DNA from: Bacteroidetes bacterium SW_11_45_7
Lineage (GTDB): Bacteria > Bacteroidota > Bacteroidia > Chitinophagales > SW-11-45-7
DNA length: 8,538 nt
Assembly (NCBI GenBank): GCA_003022985.1
Contig: PXTV01000061.1
Coordinates: forward strand, 1-8,538
Direction of reading: 5' to 3'
Position 1 is the stretch's first letter; every line of letters begins with the position of its first letter. The notes below the pieces were generated by a model. That model was not told where the DNA came from and did not search any database. It saw only the letters and a program-made list of their open reading frames with translations. Below, piece after piece: positions 1 to 7,804 of the stretch. Made by a program: the position numbers and the translations under genes.

Positions 1-162
1 GTTGGCCCCGGTCATGGACAGCACCTTTTCCAGGTCGATTGTTCGCACCTGGCGCTGGCCAGGGAGAGCACGTTTGAGTTCCTTTTCGTTCACCTGATCC
101 TGTGCAAAACAAGGGTAGCACACAAAAAGCGTTACAATTGTCAATAGTGATCGTATTATCAT
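1..162 (-). CDS. TolC-family outer-membrane efflux protein, N-terminal part (cut by window edge)
   Basis: Only the first 54 codons are present, from an ATG at 162 and open to the window edge. The protein begins with a classic Sec signal peptide: MIIRS, a hydrophobic run at residues 5-19, and a likely signal peptidase I cut after CFA (residues 18-20) before QDQ. It continues with a charged linker and then TIDLEKVLSM (residues 41-50), the phrase that normally opens the first helical repeat of TolC/OprM-type proteins. This family forms the outer-membrane channel and periplasmic tunnel of tripartite pumps. The position directly after the permease and membrane-fusion genes, on the same strand, supports the call. 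A gap of 156 bases separates it from the fusion-protein stop. No strong ribosome-binding site is visible. The family call rests on a short stretch plus context. Confidence 0.75.
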   Translation of the reverse strand, partial: MIIRSLLTIVTLFVCYPCFAQDQVNEKELKRALPGQRQVRTIDLEKVLSMTGAN

Positions 163-318
163 AATAGGGTTTGTTTTTATATTATCCTATGAAAAACCGC
201 ATATCAAAGCACGGGATCACACCAAACAGCTATTCATTTTCCTCTTTGTGATGGCTCCAGCATTTAGTTTGCGGTTGAGGTGAAGAATTCGTGCCTTGGA
301 TATGCCGGTTCATAAGAT
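163..318. other. Intergenic gap between membrane-fusion gene and TolC-family gene
   Basis: This 156-base gap holds no convincing gene. On the minus strand a 27-codon ORF (313 to 230, MNRHIQGTNSS...) could be read, but nothing supports its translation. A weak promoter-like pair reads TTGATA (207-202) and TAATAT (184-179) with 17 bases between them, just upstream of the TolC-type start. It does not match the Bacteroidota consensus (TTTG plus TAnnTTTG), so I give it little weight. No terminator hairpin with a T-run is visible. Confidence 0.4.
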
Positions 319-1446
319 TTAGGTTGATGAATTTTGTTTCTTAACCGCTTCCACTTCAGCGCCATCCGAAACCAGTTGCTTGCCATGGACAATCACTTTG
401 TCATTTGTGGAGAGTTCCTTGTTGAGCACCTCAAAGTAGTTTTCTCCCTCAATCCCGAGGCGAACGGGCACTTTTTCCACAATACCGTCTCTCACTACAT
501 AGACAAAGTATTGATCTTTCTGTGCCGAAAGCGCAAGGTTGGGCAGCGTAAGGGCGCCTTCCCTGCTCTTGAGTGTGAGCCGTACCTCTGCATACATACC
601 CGGCTTGAGGCGAAACGCAGGATTGTCCAGGTCGAACTGTACATCCATGGTTTTCGAGCCCATTTCAAGGGCATTGGCCATTCTGCTCACTTTGACCTGA
701 GTGGTGGAGTTGGGTAACTCAGGGATCGTGATCGTTGCCTTTGTTCCCTTTTGAATGGCAGAGACATCTGACTCCGGCACATCCAGCGACAGGCGAATGG
801 GATCGATGCGCTTGATGTTCACAATGGCCGGCCCGTCATCTCCGCTCAGCCCGGTTTGAAGAACCGCGCCCTTGTCAACGTGGCGCTTGGTGACAACCCC
901 GTCAAAGGGAGCGCGCACCTTCAGAAAACCGAGCCGGTCTTTCGTGGCCTCTAAGTCAGCCTTGGCACTCTCATATTTGGCCTCGGCTTCCTCCACTTTC
1001 TCGATGGTCATCAAGTCAGGACTCTTATCATACACCGATTTCAGCCGTTCATAGACCTTCTTCTTCGTTTTGAGCTGTGCCTCGAGCTTTTGGCGCTTGC
1101 GTGCCAACTCAGGATTTTTTAGCTCAGCGATCACCTCTCCTTCGGTGACCTCATCGCCAATGTCTTTGTGCATTCTCTGCACAAAGCCACTTTCCATGGC
1201 ATAGAGCGTCACTTTCTCCTCCGCGATCAGGTCTCCCGTCAGCAGCTTGTCCTAGGTGAAATCCCGCTTCTTGGGCTGCACCACCTTCACACGGGGCGTT
1301 TTATTCTGCTCCCCGGTTTCCTGAGCTTTCACGTTTCCCTTACCTCCTTCGTCTGTACCGGATGAGCATCCGGCTATAGCCACTGCCATTGCCAATAGCA
1401 ACAACAATGGAAATTTTTCGACATTATTGATCTTGATCTGTTGCAT
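319..1446 (-). pseudogene. RND efflux membrane-fusion protein (HlyD/CusB-like lipoprotein) with in-frame amber stop
   Basis: This is the periplasmic adaptor that links an RND permease to a TolC channel. The ATG at 1446 starts a lipoprotein signal: a hydrophobic run at residues 12-25 and a lipobox IAGC with Cys27. After VKVVQPKKRDFT a TAG (1254-1252, codon 65) interrupts the frame. The same frame then continues at once with DKLLTGDLIAEEKVTLYAME and is open to the TAA at 319, for 375 codons in total. Downstream, in full-length numbering, are the first lipoyl half (about 75-110), a coiled-coil hairpin (about 113-173), the second lipoyl half with VRAPFDGVVTKR (about 177-188), the beta-barrel (about 215-290) and the membrane-proximal domain (about 298-370). 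Nothing appears to be missing around the stop, so one base substitution (such as CAG or GAG to TAG) explains it. A GTG at 1212 gives a longest downstream ORF of 297 codons, but that lacks the signal peptide. The start overlaps the permease end by 23 nt. It could be a real pseudogene, a strain variant, or a base-call error. Confidence 0.85.
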
Positions 1447-4400
1447 TGTTAGTTGATTTTGTGATGAGTGAATACAATATTGGAATTATGAATAATGTAA
1501 GCAGGGTTGCCGCTATGGTTCCGCCAATGACGGCACGTGCCAGCGGAATGTTGGCCTCGCTGCCGGCGCCAATGCCGATGGCAATGGGCAGCAGGCCAAA
1601 GACCGTGGTAAACATGGTCATCAACACGGGGCGGAAACGATCGGCTGATCCTTGAATCACAGCTTCATGAAGGGAATAACCCTCTTCCCTGAGCAGCGTG
1701 TTCATGCGAGCGATGAGGATGTTGCCGTAAGCCACCGCTATGCCAACAGTCATGATGATGCCCATCAGCGATTGGATGCTGAGAAAGGTGTTGGTAAGGA
1801 ACAACATCCAGATGACGCCAATAAAGCCGAGCGGCACGCCAAACATGATGATGAATGGCTGGCTGAAAGAGCGGAACAGCGGCACGATGATCAGATATGC
1901 CAGCATCACCGCCAGCCCTATGCCAAGGCCGAGGTTTTGAAACGAACTCTGCATGTTCTGGATTTCACCTTTAATATTCACCTCGTAGCCGGCAGGAAAT
2001 GAGCTACGCATGGCTTCAACCCGCTTCTGCACTTGCTCCGATACCGCTCCCAGGTCTGTGTTGGCGTAATTGGCATATACATTCATCTCGCGTGTGAGAT
2101 CGTGGTGGTTGATCTCCACCGGAGATGTGGACCGCGTGATCTCGGAGAAGTTGCGATAGGGAATGGCCTTATCGAACTTCTCGCTGGTGGCCACCACATT
2201 CCCGATGGTTGTCTGCTCCTCGATCTTGTGCTCGGGATAAGTGACGCCCACGTAGTAGTGGTTGCCATTCTGCTCATCGATCCAGAAGGCCTTTTCGTAG
2301 GAGGCGGTCGAGTTCATGCCCGCAACCAGGTTCTTAATGGCGTCAACCGGCATAATACCCAGCTTGGCCGCCCGCTCACGGTCGATATCGATCTCCTTGG
2401 TGGGCTGGTTGAGCCGCTGGAGAATTCTGACATCCCGGGTATTCCGGATCTGGCGGACGGTATCACGTATCCGCTCCGCCATCTTGCGCATGGTTTGCAG
2501 GTTGTCTCCCTTGATCTGCACATCGATGGGTGACGGCTTGCCCTTATTGAGAGCCGCGCGCACCATGCCTCCGGTATAAAAGCTGATCTCCGCACCGGGG
2601 AATTCCTTGTGGAAACGCTTCCGCAGACGTTTGACATACTCTTGCGTTGGCGTCTCATGATCCGGATTGAGCTGTGCCTTGATGAAGGCGTCCTGCGTAC
2701 CCGAGTTGGGCGTGTAAGCGGCCGGCAGGTCGTAGAAAACGCCAATGTTTGAAATGAGCTGTTTCAGGTCATCGCCCATCTCGTCTTTCATCATCTTCTC
2801 CATTTTCGCAACCTGGTCTTCCGTTTGCTCTAAGGGCGTGCCAGGTTCAAGCCGCACTTGCACGCGCATCTGCCCCACGTCCATGCGGGGGAACAACTCG
2901 TAGCCCAGCAGGCTGCCAATGGAGAGGGAAATAGCAAACACCCCGGCCGTGGCGCCCAAGACCGGCCAACGATAATTCATGACCCAACGCAGTGCATTTT
3001 GATAGCGATTCCGCAAGTTGAAGATCAACCTATCAAATGCGCTGAAAAAGCCGCGCTTCTCGGTTCCTTCGGCTTTTGGAACGCTATCGGGGAAGAATTT
3101 AGCAGCAGCCACCGGTATAAGTGTCAAAGAAAAGATGTACGAACCGGCCATGGCAAAGGCAACTGTCAATGCCAGTGGTGAGAACAGATATTGGGCCATT
3201 CCCGTGAGGAAAAAGATCGGGAAAAATACCACAGCAATGACGACTGATGAGACCAGCACCGGCATCATCACCTCTGTTGCGGCATCGTAAGCTGCCCGGT
3301 TGAGTGGCTTGCCCAAACGCTGATGACGGTCGATGTTTTCCAGCACCACTATTGAGTTGTCAACCAAAAGCCCCAACACCAGGGCAATCCCTCCAAGGGT
3401 TATGCTGTTGATGGCTTCCCCGCTGAAGTACAGTCCCAGGAAAGCGAACAGAACCGACAACGGTATGCTCAAAGCCACAATGGCGGCCGAGCGGATATTA
3501 CCCAGGAACAAGATCAAGACCAGGATGACGAGTATCAACCCGCTGATCCCGGCAGATGTGATCCCCTGTATGGTACGTTGCACATAGGACGACTGATCGA
3601 AGATGACATTGAGGTCCACACCTTCCGGCAGGCGGGTTTCGAGTTCCGGCAAGGTGCTTCGCACTTCGTTCACTGAAGCGATGGTGTTGGCGCCTCTCCG
3701 CTTGAAAATGGGCAAATAGACTTGCCTTTTGCCGTCCACACGCACGATGTTCGTCTGGATAGCGCCCGCATCTTTGGCCTCGCCAATATCGCGCACATAA
3801 ACCGGGTTGCCGTTTTCGTACTTGATGATGATGTCGTTAAAGTCCTCCACATCCTGGATCATGCCCTTGGCCTCGACACCGTAGTTCATGTTGCCGATGT
3901 TGGCCACGCCTGACGGGATCATGGTTGTGTTCTCCTTCACCGCCTCAAGGACGTCCGTTTGTGACAGATCGCGCGCCTCCAGTTTTTGCGGATCCGCATA
4001 GATGTAGATCCTGCGCAGCTCACCCCCATAGGCAGCCGGGGCAATAATGCCTTCCACGCCACCCAGCATATTTCGCAGGGCATAGTAGGCCACATCGTAC
4101 AACTCCTTGCCGCTCATCGTTTCGCTGCTTGCTGTGAGCAGCATGAGCGGTTTGGAGGCTGTCGGGTCAAAGGGCTGCACCATGGGGGGCAGCGTTCCCG
4201 GTGGTGAACGTCTTCACCGAAATAGTCGGTGACAAGACTGACGCCCATGATACTTTTGGACGTCTGTTTGACGATGCCATTCGACTGGCCCGTCCAACGC
4301 TCCATGCGGCTGGTGATGTCCTTCTCCACCACTTTGGCCGGCATGCCCGGGTAGAGCGTGATAATCTGCATGGCGCTTTTCTCGTACTGCGGCAGGATGT

Positions 4401-4497
4401 CAACCGGCATGCGCGGGATTACCACCCAGCTCATCACCCCCACAATCAGCGAGAAAACCACTATGATAAATGGGTTTTTAAAGGATATTTTGATCAT
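1424..4497 (-). pseudogene. RND-family efflux permease (inner-membrane pump), frameshifted near codon 97
   Basis: This is the proton-driven inner-membrane pump of a tripartite efflux system. The ATG at 4497 (MIKISFKNPF, TM1 about residues 10-30) begins a frame that is family-like up to TDYFGEDV (residue 97, about 4207). After that the homologous reading moves to another frame with PPGTLPPMVQPFDPTAS (from about 4204) and runs to the TAA at 1424. The second piece carries porter domains, the first transmembrane bundle with the proton-relay type motif LLVDNSIVVLENI (about 3372-3334), the second porter half (YELFPRMDVGQM) and the last bundle (GIIMTVGIAVAYGNILIARM). RND homologues usually have roughly 20 residues between these two joined motifs, so a segment of 3n+1 bases appears to be lost. 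With it restored the protein would be about 1,045 residues, normal for the family. The motifs fit the HAE1/AcrB side better than CusA, so the substrate is open. The piece after the lesion could be translated from an ATG at 4183, but without TM1. Confidence 0.88.
4203..4218. repeat. Inverted repeat lying on the permease lesion junction
   Basis: GGTGAA (4203-4208) and TTCACC (4213-4218) are perfect inverted arms around the 4-base loop CGTC. The left side of the inferred deletion junction supplies one arm and the right side the other. That makes it a feature of the joined sequence rather than clearly of the ancestral gene. It may be chance or a trace of how the segment was lost. Confidence 0.5.
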
Positions 4498-4543
4498 AAT
4501 TTTTAAATGCTTTCAGATTTTGTTAAAAAATCGATCTCATTCG

Positions 4544-4556
4544 TCATTGCCAATGA
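4544..4556. promoter_or_regulatory. 13-nt palindrome upstream of the permease start (possible operator)
   Basis: TCATTGCCAATGA is a perfect palindrome with 6-base arms around one central C. Its near edge is about 47 bases upstream of the permease ATG on the minus strand. An overlapping pair, CTCATT (4536-4541) and AATGAG (4552-4557), could form a slightly different hairpin. Size and position suit a dimeric repressor site next to a promoter. No regulator gene is present in the window to match it. Confidence 0.35.
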
Positions 4557-4720
4557 GAAACGGATACGCATGCAATTGCTACAGATACATTACCGGCACA
4601 CGTGTCCTTCATGCATCAGTGGCAGAAGACGAAGAATGAATATGTTGAAAAAACGGAAAACCGGATTGGACTGGTGAGAAGGCCGAAGCAGTATGAAGAA
4701 CCTACGGCACTATTGAGGAA

Positions 4721-4745
4721 ATCTGTCAATTCTGATCAGACAGAT
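4721..4745. promoter_or_regulatory. Inverted repeat ATCTGTC-N11-GACAGAT (possible operator)
   Basis: These are perfect 7-base inverted arms at 4721-4727 and 4739-4745. Nested inside is a second perfect palindrome, TCTGATCAGA (4731-4740), which shares the right arm's first bases, so three related half-sites sit within 25 bases. The same half-site recurs about 85 bases away in a second inverted repeat. This pattern is more like a transcription-factor binding array than a terminator, because no T-run follows on either strand. Confidence 0.45.
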
Positions 4746-4826
4746 CATTCACTCTGTTTTCACAGTTCGTAAGAAAGATATGGCTTTATCCAAGGTTGGA
4801 GACGCCATTCAATTGCTGCCATGTAG

Positions 4827-4848
4827 CATCTGTTTAAATAGACAGATG
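4827..4848. promoter_or_regulatory. Inverted repeat CATCTGT-N8-ACAGATG (possible operator or weak terminator)
   Basis: Perfect 7-base arms (4827-4833 and 4842-4848) surround an A/T-rich 8-base loop. It shares the ATCTGT/ACAGAT core with the repeat at 4721-4745. It also lies about 36-57 bases downstream of the His/Cys-rich gene's stop, so as RNA it could be a modest hairpin terminator. It has no U-run after it, and the shared core makes an operator the more economical reading. Confidence 0.4.
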
Positions 4849-4883
4849 TGACAAGTGATCTGCAAAAAGCAATCCGGCAAAGA

Positions 4884-5306
4884 TTAGCAGAAAGAAGGCG
4901 GACCACGGGCAGGGATACACTTCTCCCATGGAGGATCGGTATTCGTGTAGTGCCTGGTTTGCGGAAAGGTACTGACAGGCACTACTTCAAGAGCGAGTAA
5001 TTGAAGCGTTGCAAGGGCAGCAGGTGTTTCTTGCTGGTTGCGCTGATCCTTGATGAAAGCAAATGCGCTTGTAGTTGCGTGAGCAACTTCCTTTTGGAAA
5101 GAGAAGCAATCATCGTGAGGAGCTTTGAACTTGTCCCGCGGGGGATGATGATTCATCATCCCCGAATCGCAATTGCCATGATGGTGGCTGGCTTGCTCGC
5201 CCAGGCAGATGTGCAACGAGTAGACGGGCGTGAGATAAACGCCCAAAACGAGGAAGAGTAGTATGAAGCTGAAGCGGTTTGTCACAGTTCTGTGAAGTTG
5301 GAACAT
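4884..5306 (-). CDS. Small secreted His/Cys-rich protein, probably metal-related
   Basis: The product has 140 residues from the ATG at 5306. I prefer that start because it places a signal peptide at the N-terminus: basic residues to about 11, then FSFILLFLVLGVYLTPVYS (12-30). A TTG at 5375 would add 23 residues ahead of it. The predicted exported part has nine His and five Cys, clustered at 32-67: HIC, HHH, NC, a Met pair, HH and HDDC. It ends in DPP...ARGPPSFC. The HxC start and RxPP end resemble the small periplasmic proteins (HYC_CC_PP or DUF2946-like) that accompany copper or cation uptake and efflux genes; this is resemblance, not a proven family match. It precedes the RND genes on the same strand by 386 bases, which fits a metal-binding accessory role. 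It follows the TPR gene by 77 bases. No clear ribosome-binding site is visible. Confidence 0.65.
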   Translation of the reverse strand: MFQLHRTVTNRFSFILLFLVLGVYLTPVYSLHICLGEQASHHHGNCDSGMMNHHPPRDKFKAPHDDCFSFQKEVAHATTSAFAFIKDQRNQQETPAALATLQLLALEVVPVSTFPQTRHYTNTDPPWEKCIPARGPPSFC

Positions 5307-5383
5307 GAAGGTAGGGAATGTGAAGTGGAATGCCAAAAAATGTAGTGAAGCCCTTGCGATTTGATAAGGATTCAACTGTTGTT

Positions 5384-6577
5384 TCAGTCCACTTTATCTG
5401 CTTGTTTCTGCCGAACGCGTAGTATGGATTCCCGTATGACTGACAATTCATATTCCTGATCAAATTGTCGGGCATATTTTTCAGCGATCCGGTATTGGTC
5501 CATCGCTTTCGTTAAATGAGCTTGCTCCTCATAAACACGCCCGATATGGTGATAAGTACTCCCCAATTCAAATTCATTGCCCGTTTTTTGATTCCAGTCG
5601 ATCGCTTGCCGGTAATGGGCAAGGGCCTCGTTCCATTTGCGCTGTTCTTGGTAAACTCTCCCGAGCTGGTGATAGCATCTTCCAATATTCGAAGCATCAT
5701 TCATCTCCATGAAAATGCTGCGGCTATGTACATAATGTTGTTCGGCATCCCTAAATTGTCTCCTCACTAAGAAGCAATCCCCTAATAAAAAATGCAAATT
5801 AGCTTGGCCATAAGAATCATCTAACTTTTCAGTCAGCCCTAAAGCGATCTTCAATCGCTGAACCGCTTCGTCAAACGCAAATTGCTCTTGATATTCCTGC
5901 CCTAATAAACGCAATAGGGAAATGCGATCCCTCAAATTCCGCTCGCTTTGATCATCAACGGGAATTTGTTGAAGTTTGGCTTCCAATTCATCAATCCGGT
6001 GCTGTCTTTCCCTGATCTTACCCTTTTTAAGGAAGCGTTCCCGATAGGGCAATGGCTCTTGATCCAACTCTTCCTCAGGCGTGCTAAATTCGAACACATA
6101 AGTGATCCAGCCCCAAAGATCAGGGGCGCTTTGGCCCAGTTGCTGCAGAAAGTACCTGTCGGTCCAGATAATGGTGGTGAAGGGCATTTCGCGGAAAAAG
6201 AGCTCCCGCTCAAAGTTCATGCTCGGGATGAGTTGTGATTGCTGCAATTGCCCGTTTTTGAGCTCGATCAAGCTGTTTTCCAGGCCAAAGACATTGACAA
6301 TGCAGGAGGGATCGGCATTCCGCAAAAAATAAGCCGATAAATTCTGTTTGAAGGCCTCGACCAAAGAGGTTACGGAAACGCTTTCCAGATTCAGGGGGTT
6401 GAATTGGCTGCCGGCAAGGGACTCCCGCAATTGCTGATGAATTTCTCCCCGTTTCTGAGGCGTGTCATACGTGATCAACACCACGGTGGGCTTGTGCCGG
6501 TTCCGCAGAACATAGGTGAGCTGTTCTACCTGTTGCCGGTTCCTGTCTTGTCTATCAGTCTGCGGAAGTGCCATCAT
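5384..6577 (-). CDS. Degenerate P-loop-like domain plus TPR protein, partner of the upstream ATPase
   Basis: This is an intact 397-residue protein starting at the first of two adjacent ATGs (6577) and ending in TGA at 5384. It overlaps the upstream ATPase by 23 nt, suggesting coupled translation. Residues 1-165 look like an alpha/beta nucleotide-binding fold without a working site: a strand TVVLITYD (31-38) is followed by TPQKRGEIHQQL where a GxxGxGKT loop would sit; a Walker-B-like strand IVNVFGLENSL is at 93-103; and FTTIIWTDRYFLQQL is at 133-147. APDLWGWITYVFEF (151-164) closes the domain. A charged helical linker (about 170-210) follows. Then come about four TPRs with 40-residue spacing (about 217-370), the clearest being CYHQLGRVYQEQRKWNEALA and TYHHIGRVYEEQAHLTKAMD. 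TPRs bind other proteins, so a scaffold or sensor for the ATPase is likely. No signal peptide, membrane segment or enzymatic effector domain is visible. The function is unknown. Confidence 0.8.
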   Translation of the reverse strand: MMALPQTDRQDRNRQQVEQLTYVLRNRHKPTVVLITYDTPQKRGEIHQQLRESLAGSQFNPLNLESVSVTSLVEAFKQNLSAYFLRNADPSCIVNVFGLENSLIELKNGQLQQSQLIPSMNFERELFFREMPFTTIIWTDRYFLQQLGQSAPDLWGWITYVFEFSTPEEELDQEPLPYRERFLKKGKIRERQHRIDELEAKLQQIPVDDQSERNLRDRISLLRLLGQEYQEQFAFDEAVQRLKIALGLTEKLDDSYGQANLHFLLGDCFLVRRQFRDAEQHYVHSRSIFMEMNDASNIGRCYHQLGRVYQEQRKWNEALAHYRQAIDWNQKTGNEFELGSTYHHIGRVYEEQAHLTKAMDQYRIAEKYARQFDQEYELSVIRESILRVRQKQADKVD

Positions 6578-7804
6578 TGAAAAAACGTCTAAGAAGCGGA
6601 TTCAATTCCCTGTGGCCATTATACTTGAGAATCGCCAGCCAAAAGAGAAGATCGAGGGTTGGCTCATCTGCATTTTCGTAGTGGCCCGCCTTAATTACCT
6701 CAATATGCTCCGAGGTCAGCGTTTCATACATTCTTCGCCCGGTTTTATTGATCGTTTTCTCGACAATATCGCTGGTGATGGTCTGTCCATAGCTGAACGT
6801 CAAAGCTGTATTCACCAGCCTGATCAACTGTTGCGGGCTGCCACCTGAGTAACTGATAAGTTCGTCTAAGTCATCCTGGTTATCGAAAAACGTATCGAAG
6901 TCAATGCGGGAAGTTATGATACGAGCAAATTCCTCTGCCACTTTTTCATTTCCCAGCCTGATCATAGGTAAGATTTCAGAATATGTAAAGTTTTGAATCG
7001 GATTATTACGGATATCGAACCAGGAATAAATCGGCACGGCAACGATCATGTTGGCGTTAATGCCCTTGATAATGTGAGCATCGGAAATGAACAGCCTGCG
7101 ATTGACTTCTTCGTGCAACTTCTACCTGCTCGACTCAAATGATTTCTAAGATCAGCTAATACTTGGTTAAATTGCCCAATCAACTTCATGGGTTCCTTTC
7201 GGATCTGCTGCTTAATGACTTCGGAGGTACTGGATTGGGCAGTAAACAGTGCCTTCAACCCGCTTTTCAATCCGAAGAAATTGAACAACTGAATCCCGGC
7301 TGTAGCTTCAGATGAGACATCCAGTTGATAATGGTCTTTTAATTCATGTTGCACTTCTTTATCTGACAGCCATTGATTTGCAATATCATTGAGATACTCT
7401 GATTCAAAATTGATGTTCTGTTCTTGCACTTTGGCAATGAGCTTAGCAATGATGGCTACAAACAGGTATTCCGATTGGAACTTGGATAATTCAAACTCCT
7501 TCTCGAGTTCGATGAATACAGAGAAATATCTTGCAGGATCATCGAGATAGTGATTAAGCCGTTTCAGTTCCAGCGTTTTGCCGGAACCTTTATGTCCTGA
7601 AAAAATAATTTTGAGATATTGATTGGTTGTTTGCCTCAGTTGATCATTATCAATATTCAGTGAATACAAAATTCGATCGCGAAATTCCACCCCTCTGATA
7701 TCATCTAAGTTGACATAGGCCGGGCTTTCCGGTTCAATTTCAAAATCGATTTCCGTAACGTCTCGTGCCCGGAATTTATCGGTAACAGGAAATTCGTAAT
7801 CCAT
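6555..7804 (-). pseudogene. AAA/STAND-like P-loop ATPase, frameshifted and lacking Walker B
   Basis: The ATG at 7804 opens a cytoplasmic protein with the Walker A GHKGSGKT (residues 70-77) after a strand LKIIFS. A helical region and VLADLRNHLSRAGR (215-228) follow. The frame then ends out of register in a short unrelated tail (TAG near 7046). From about 7121 another frame continues the family reading: KLHEEVNRRLFISDAH, then NANMIVAVPIYSWFDI (sensor-like strand), SGGSPQQLIRLVNTA (sensor-2-like helix) and a C-terminal helical/winged part (LFWLAILKYNGHRELNPLL), ending in TGA at 6555. Between AGR and KL, relatives carry the hydrophobic strand ending in DxxD (Walker B). About 12-13 residues are missing here, net 3n+1 bases. 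The second half could start at a TTG (7118) but would have no P-loop. It was probably an NTP-dependent switch working with the overlapping TPR protein. It is A/T-richer than the efflux genes (line 7141-7200 is 37% GC by hand count). Confidence 0.8.

Larger units (their letters stand above)
4498..4883. other. Non-coding region upstream of the efflux genes
   Basis: These 386 bases lie between the stop of the small His/Cys-rich gene and the permease start. No ORF on either strand looks like a protein. A 22-codon minus-strand ORF (4612-4544, MKDTCAGNVSV...) is unsupported. The region is rich in symmetry: the hexamer ATCTGT or its complement ACAGAT occurs five times (4581, 4721, 4740, 4828, 4842), four of them arranged as two inverted repeats. 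A 13-nt palindrome lies nearer the permease start. No clean Bacteroidota promoter (TTTG, then TAnnTTTG) was found, and the permease ATG has only A/T-rich sequence before it. The region most likely carries the efflux operon's promoter and operators. Confidence 0.6.

Noticed and set aside
230..313. 27-codon minus-strand ORF before the TolC-type gene
   Set aside because: It has no recognisable similarity, ribosome-binding site or leader-peptide pattern; it is short enough to arise by chance.
334..717. Plus-strand open frames opposite the efflux, ATPase and TPR genes
   Set aside because: They mirror well-supported minus-strand coding sequence and their translations show no family features; they are shadows.
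1252..1254. TAG read as pyrrolysine or another recoded amino acid
   Set aside because: Membrane-fusion proteins have no known need for a special residue in this linker, and no recoding signal or dedicated tRNA is visible.
4181..4191. C6 homopolymer in the permease as the cause of the frameshift
   Set aside because: The family phrase PPGTLPP is already in the second frame upstream of the run, so the frame change happens before it, near 4199-4210.
4884..5375. TTG at 5375 as the start of the His/Cys-rich protein
   Set aside because: It would bury the signal peptide behind 23 extra residues; the ATG at 5306 gives a normal secreted protein.
7046..7126. Programmed ribosomal frameshift in the ATPase
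   Set aside because: A programmed shift would keep the protein whole, but here the Walker B strand is absent from both frames. No slippery heptamer with a following structure was recognised.
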